Shown here: positions 61,695 through 64,000 of the stretch, one piece after another
Position numbering within the stretch: the stretch's first letter is position 1
How the letters are laid out: each line of letters begins with the position of its first letter
Origin: Lachnospiraceae bacterium
GTDB lineage: Bacteria; Bacillota; Clostridia; Lachnospirales; Lachnospiraceae
Direction of reading: 5' to 3'
Length of the DNA stretch: 64,000 nucleotides
Assembly (NCBI GenBank): GCA_910576125.1
Contig: CAJTHM010000012.1
Location: 62,001 to 126,000 of the forward strand
Position numbers and translations under genes: made by a program
Notes under the pieces: generated by a model
What the model was told of the DNA's origin: nothing
Databases searched by the model: none
Seen by the model: only the letters and a program-made list of their open reading frames with translations

Positions 61695-62549
61695 CTACAA
61701 TCCAAACCGCTCCCCTGTCTTCTCCCACTCTGATTCCGGCGCCTCCGTCATGGAGTCCAGCCCCATTTCTTTCGCTCTGGCCTCCATGGCAAGGATGCAG
61801 CGGTAGAAATAATTGACGCCTGTCACCAGGCTCTTTTTGATTGCCTTGTTCAGTGTCATGCCGATTTCGTCCACACCGCTCTCCGTAAAGTCCCGCAGAT
61901 ACTCGTCCACATCGTAGGAAATGGACAGGAATTCCGCCTCCCATTTTTCTGACACTCCTGTCAGTATCGCAAACTGGGCGCGCCGTCCCACATTGTCCAC
62001 GGCAAAGCCCAGGGAACCGGGATTGATATAGGTCTTCCCGTACATCCTGTCGATTTCCTGATGGTGACTGTGGCCTCCCAGCAGATAAGGATAATCCAGC
62101 GCCTCCATGACTTTCTCTTTCAGCCCTGCCTCCTCGTGGACATTCCCCCGCACCCTGCCGGGAGTGCCGTGGCAGAGGTACAGGGCAGGGCATCCCTCGA
62201 TTCTCAGCTCCCGCTCTGTAGGAAGCGAAGCAAAAAAAGCCAAATCCTCCGGACGCATGTGCTGCAGGGTATAATAAAGCGTGCCGTTGGCGGAAGACGG
62301 CTTCCAGCCCTCCCTGTTTCCCACATTGTCCAGCAGATAATCCTCCCTGTTCCCCCGGAGCATACAGCAGTCACGGGTTTCCCTCATCTTATGCAGGAGT
62401 TCCATGGTCCGCTCCGGATAAGGGCTGTCCGTCACATAGTCGCCCAGGCAGATGATGCCATCCACCGGATGCTCTTCAATATATTCCAGAAAGGCCTCCA
62501 ACGCCTTGTAATTCCCATGAACATCGCTGATCAGCGCCAGTCTCTTCAT
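61695..62549 (-). CDS. Metallophosphoesterase family protein
   Basis: The 284-residue calcineurin-like phosphoesterase has metal motifs ISDVHGNYKALEAFL, CLGDYVTD, RGNREDYLL and GGHSHHQ, the order of YfcE/MPE proteins, with a C-terminal helical extension after about residue 210. It would hydrolyse phosphomono- or diesters. Confidence 0.88.
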   Translation of the reverse strand: MKRLALISDVHGNYKALEAFLEYIEEHPVDGIICLGDYVTDSPYPERTMELLHKMRETRDCCMLRGNREDYLLDNVGNREGWKPSSANGTLYYTLQHMRPEDLAFFASLPTERELRIEGCPALYLCHGTPGRVRGNVHEEAGLKEKVMEALDYPYLLGGHSHHQEIDRMYGKTYINPGSLGFAVDNVGRRAQFAILTGVSEKWEAEFLSISYDVDEYLRDFTESGVDEIGMTLNKAIKKSLVTGVNYFYRCILAMEARAKEMGLDSMTEAPESEWEKTGERFGL

Positions 62550-62564
62550 CCCAGCCTCCTTTTG

Positions 62565-63548
62565 TCATCCCTCTTCCCGCAGAATCTCCTCCGCCAGCTT
62601 CAGGGCCCCGGAACTGTAGTAATCGAATACCTCATCCCTTGCCTGAGAGCTGTCTGGCAGATCGCTTTCGATGAATTCGATATATTCGTTGAGCACCGCC
62701 AGCCGGATATCCGCCAGATACCGCTCATAGGAGGGCCTGCGCTCCAGCAGTTCATAGGTCCTGCGCACGAACAGGCCCTTATGCGCTTCTGTCATATAAA
62801 AGGGAAAGGTGCGCCTGTTCTCGGTGCCGTGGGCAATCATCCTTGCGATGTCCAGCGAATAGGGCATGATGCCGCCGAAAGCCCAGTCCACCAGCGTCAC
62901 CTTTTTGTCCCAGAAAATAGCGTTGAACTGCAGGAAATCCCCATTGGAAAGCGTCCTGGGGCAGGTCAGCTGCCGCCTCAGGAAACAGTCGTAGGCCTCC
63001 CTTAACAGCGGCTCTTCTTTCAGGCATTCCGCCCTCTTATTGATCCGCTTCCAGTAGCGCTCAAAGCGGTCATCCTGTTTCTTCCGGGCAAACTCCGCCT
63101 CGTCTTCCTGCCAGTAGCGGTTGGCAATCCTGCTGATGCTTTCGGCACAGGCAATCGCCATGTCCGGCGTATAGTCCCGCAGATCTGTCCCCTCCACATA
63201 TTCAATCAGAATCCACTGCTTTCCGTTCCATTTCGTACTTCCGAAATAAGCCGGAGCCGGGAGGCCCTGGCCGTTCAGGAAATGTTCATATATACGGATT
63301 TCTGCTTCATCAGACTTTTTCAGCACATAATATTTGTCTCCTGCCGTTATTTTATATACGTTGTAACGGTTGACTTCGCCCTCTCCGTCATCGCAGAACT
63401 GCTCCGCGGAAATGTCCCCCGGTGTTATGCCCTCCCGCGTCATGTCCTCCGGGATAATATCCCTGTTATCACAATATAGAATTTCTCCCATCAACTGCCC
63501 GAACGGAATCTTTCCGGAAACGACTTTCTCTGTATACAATCCCCGCAT
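62565..63548 (-). CDS. Aminoglycoside phosphotransferase-fold kinase
   Basis: The 327-residue protein has the APH/choline kinase fold: NRYNVYKITAGDKYYVLKK (ATP-binding Lys), ILIEYVEGTDLRDY hinge, the catalytic loop LSNGDFLQFNAI, which has Asn in place of the usual His of HGD, and VDWAFGGIMPYSLDIAR in place of the usual IDWE. It might phosphorylate a small molecule; antibiotic resistance is not implied. Confidence 0.8.
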   Translation of the reverse strand: MRGLYTEKVVSGKIPFGQLMGEILYCDNRDIIPEDMTREGITPGDISAEQFCDDGEGEVNRYNVYKITAGDKYYVLKKSDEAEIRIYEHFLNGQGLPAPAYFGSTKWNGKQWILIEYVEGTDLRDYTPDMAIACAESISRIANRYWQEDEAEFARKKQDDRFERYWKRINKRAECLKEEPLLREAYDCFLRRQLTCPRTLSNGDFLQFNAIFWDKKVTLVDWAFGGIMPYSLDIARMIAHGTENRRTFPFYMTEAHKGLFVRRTYELLERRPSYERYLADIRLAVLNEYIEFIESDLPDSSQARDEVFDYYSSGALKLAEEILREEG

Positions 63549-63588
63549 AGCGGCCTCCTTTCACAAAAATACATCTTAGGGCCTGCCC

Positions 63589-64000
63589 TCAAAAGCCCTT
63601 TTTCTGCCCGCGCTCCAGCAAATCGGCCAGCGTCACGCCGTCTATCACCTGATTCACGGCTGTCTGCACATCCCGCCAGACTCCCACTGTCTCGCAGGTA
63701 TCGCAGCGCTCACAGGCCTCCCCGCCCTCCTCCAGGCAGGAGACCGGAGCCATAGACCCTTCTGTCAGACGCAGAATCATTCCCACTGTATAGTCCCCGG
63801 GGGGCCTGGCCAGCCGGTAGCCTCCCCGGGCGCCGCGGACGCTCTGCACGAAGCCTGCCTTGTTCAGCACGGCGATAATCTGTTCCAGATATTTCCCGGA
63901 AATCCCCTGTCTGGCGGCGATTTCCTTTACTTTGACGCATTCTCCCCCATCATGCCGGGCCAGTTCCAGCATGATGCGCACCGCGTATCTGCCTTTTGTC
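63589..64000 (-). CDS. Rrf2-family regulator (start outside window)
   Basis: The gene runs off the window end, beginning inside TKGRYAVRIMLELARH of the winged helix-turn-helix. It has the recognition segment GISGKYLEQIIAVLNKAGFV, GARGGYRLAR and the three-cysteine region CLEEGGEACERCDTC that in IscR-type members binds an iron-sulfur cluster. It may thus sense iron-sulfur status or cysteine. Confidence 0.88.
   Translation of the reverse strand, partial: TKGRYAVRIMLELARHDGGECVKVKEIAARQGISGKYLEQIIAVLNKAGFVQSVRGARGGYRLARPPGDYTVGMILRLTEGSMAPVSCLEEGGEACERCDTCETVGVWRDVQTAVNQVIDGVTLADLLERGQKKGF

Overview
The window looks like a chromosome segment of a gut Firmicute of the Lachnospiraceae type. The reasons are the gene content (a Lrp/aminotransferase pair, MecA, a T-box-controlled proS, YitT, VanW, BlaI/M56, Rrf2, DUF1846 and DUF1576 proteins), strong AGGAGG-type ribosome binding sites, several TTG starts and a GC-rich core genome. 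No rRNA or tRNA gene and no CRISPR array was seen.

Positions 1 to about 10,440 are an AT-rich accessory island packed with decayed insertion sequences: two IS110 copies of one kind, a third, unrelated IS110 fragment, an IS1595-type element with perfect 8-bp target duplication, an IS4-like element and an IS200 tnpA relic. All the transposase genes are broken. Between them sits a ribosomally made peptide (RiPP) locus on the minus strand. It runs from a nucleotidyltransferase (8858-7686) to a 36-residue Cys-rich precursor peptide (6400-6290), a PqqD-type recognition protein (4505-4221), a radical SAM/SPASM enzyme (4239-3187) and an HPr-kinase-like protein (2379-1519). An IS110 copy has landed between precursor and PqqD gene, and the IS4-like element between nucleotidyltransferase and precursor. 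The combination is unusual and is the main candidate for a new system.

From 10,400 to 13,400 an AAA-ATPase/PD-(D/E)XK gene is split by about 1.5 kb of decayed ABC exporter DNA. From 13,400 on the sequence is ordinary, densely packed chromosome. In order it holds DUF1846, YitT-thioredoxin, trmB, a D,D-carboxypeptidase, a T-box-proS-esterase-exonuclease unit, gmd-fcl (GDP-fucose) facing an AraC regulator, DUF1576, Uma2, MATE, mecA, and a blaI-M56-radical SAM operon with two clear operators.

The second half contains a predicted ABC-class ATPase preceded by a tiny leader peptide and three successive intrinsic terminators (36,384-36,674). It continues with an MBL hydrolase, an MFS transporter with a phosphodiesterase, an NTP pyrophosphatase, lipoproteins, a two-domain CmpB-type membrane protein, an ABC-2 exporter pair with palindromic operator, a GPH symporter, an AEC transporter, and the operon lrp-aminotransferase-lipoprotein-trmL with a uridine-kinase-like gene downstream. 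It ends with vanW-AIR synthase-like, a 35-residue membrane peptide, a B12-binding radical SAM protein, a metallophosphoesterase, an APH-like kinase and an Rrf2 regulator cut by the window end.
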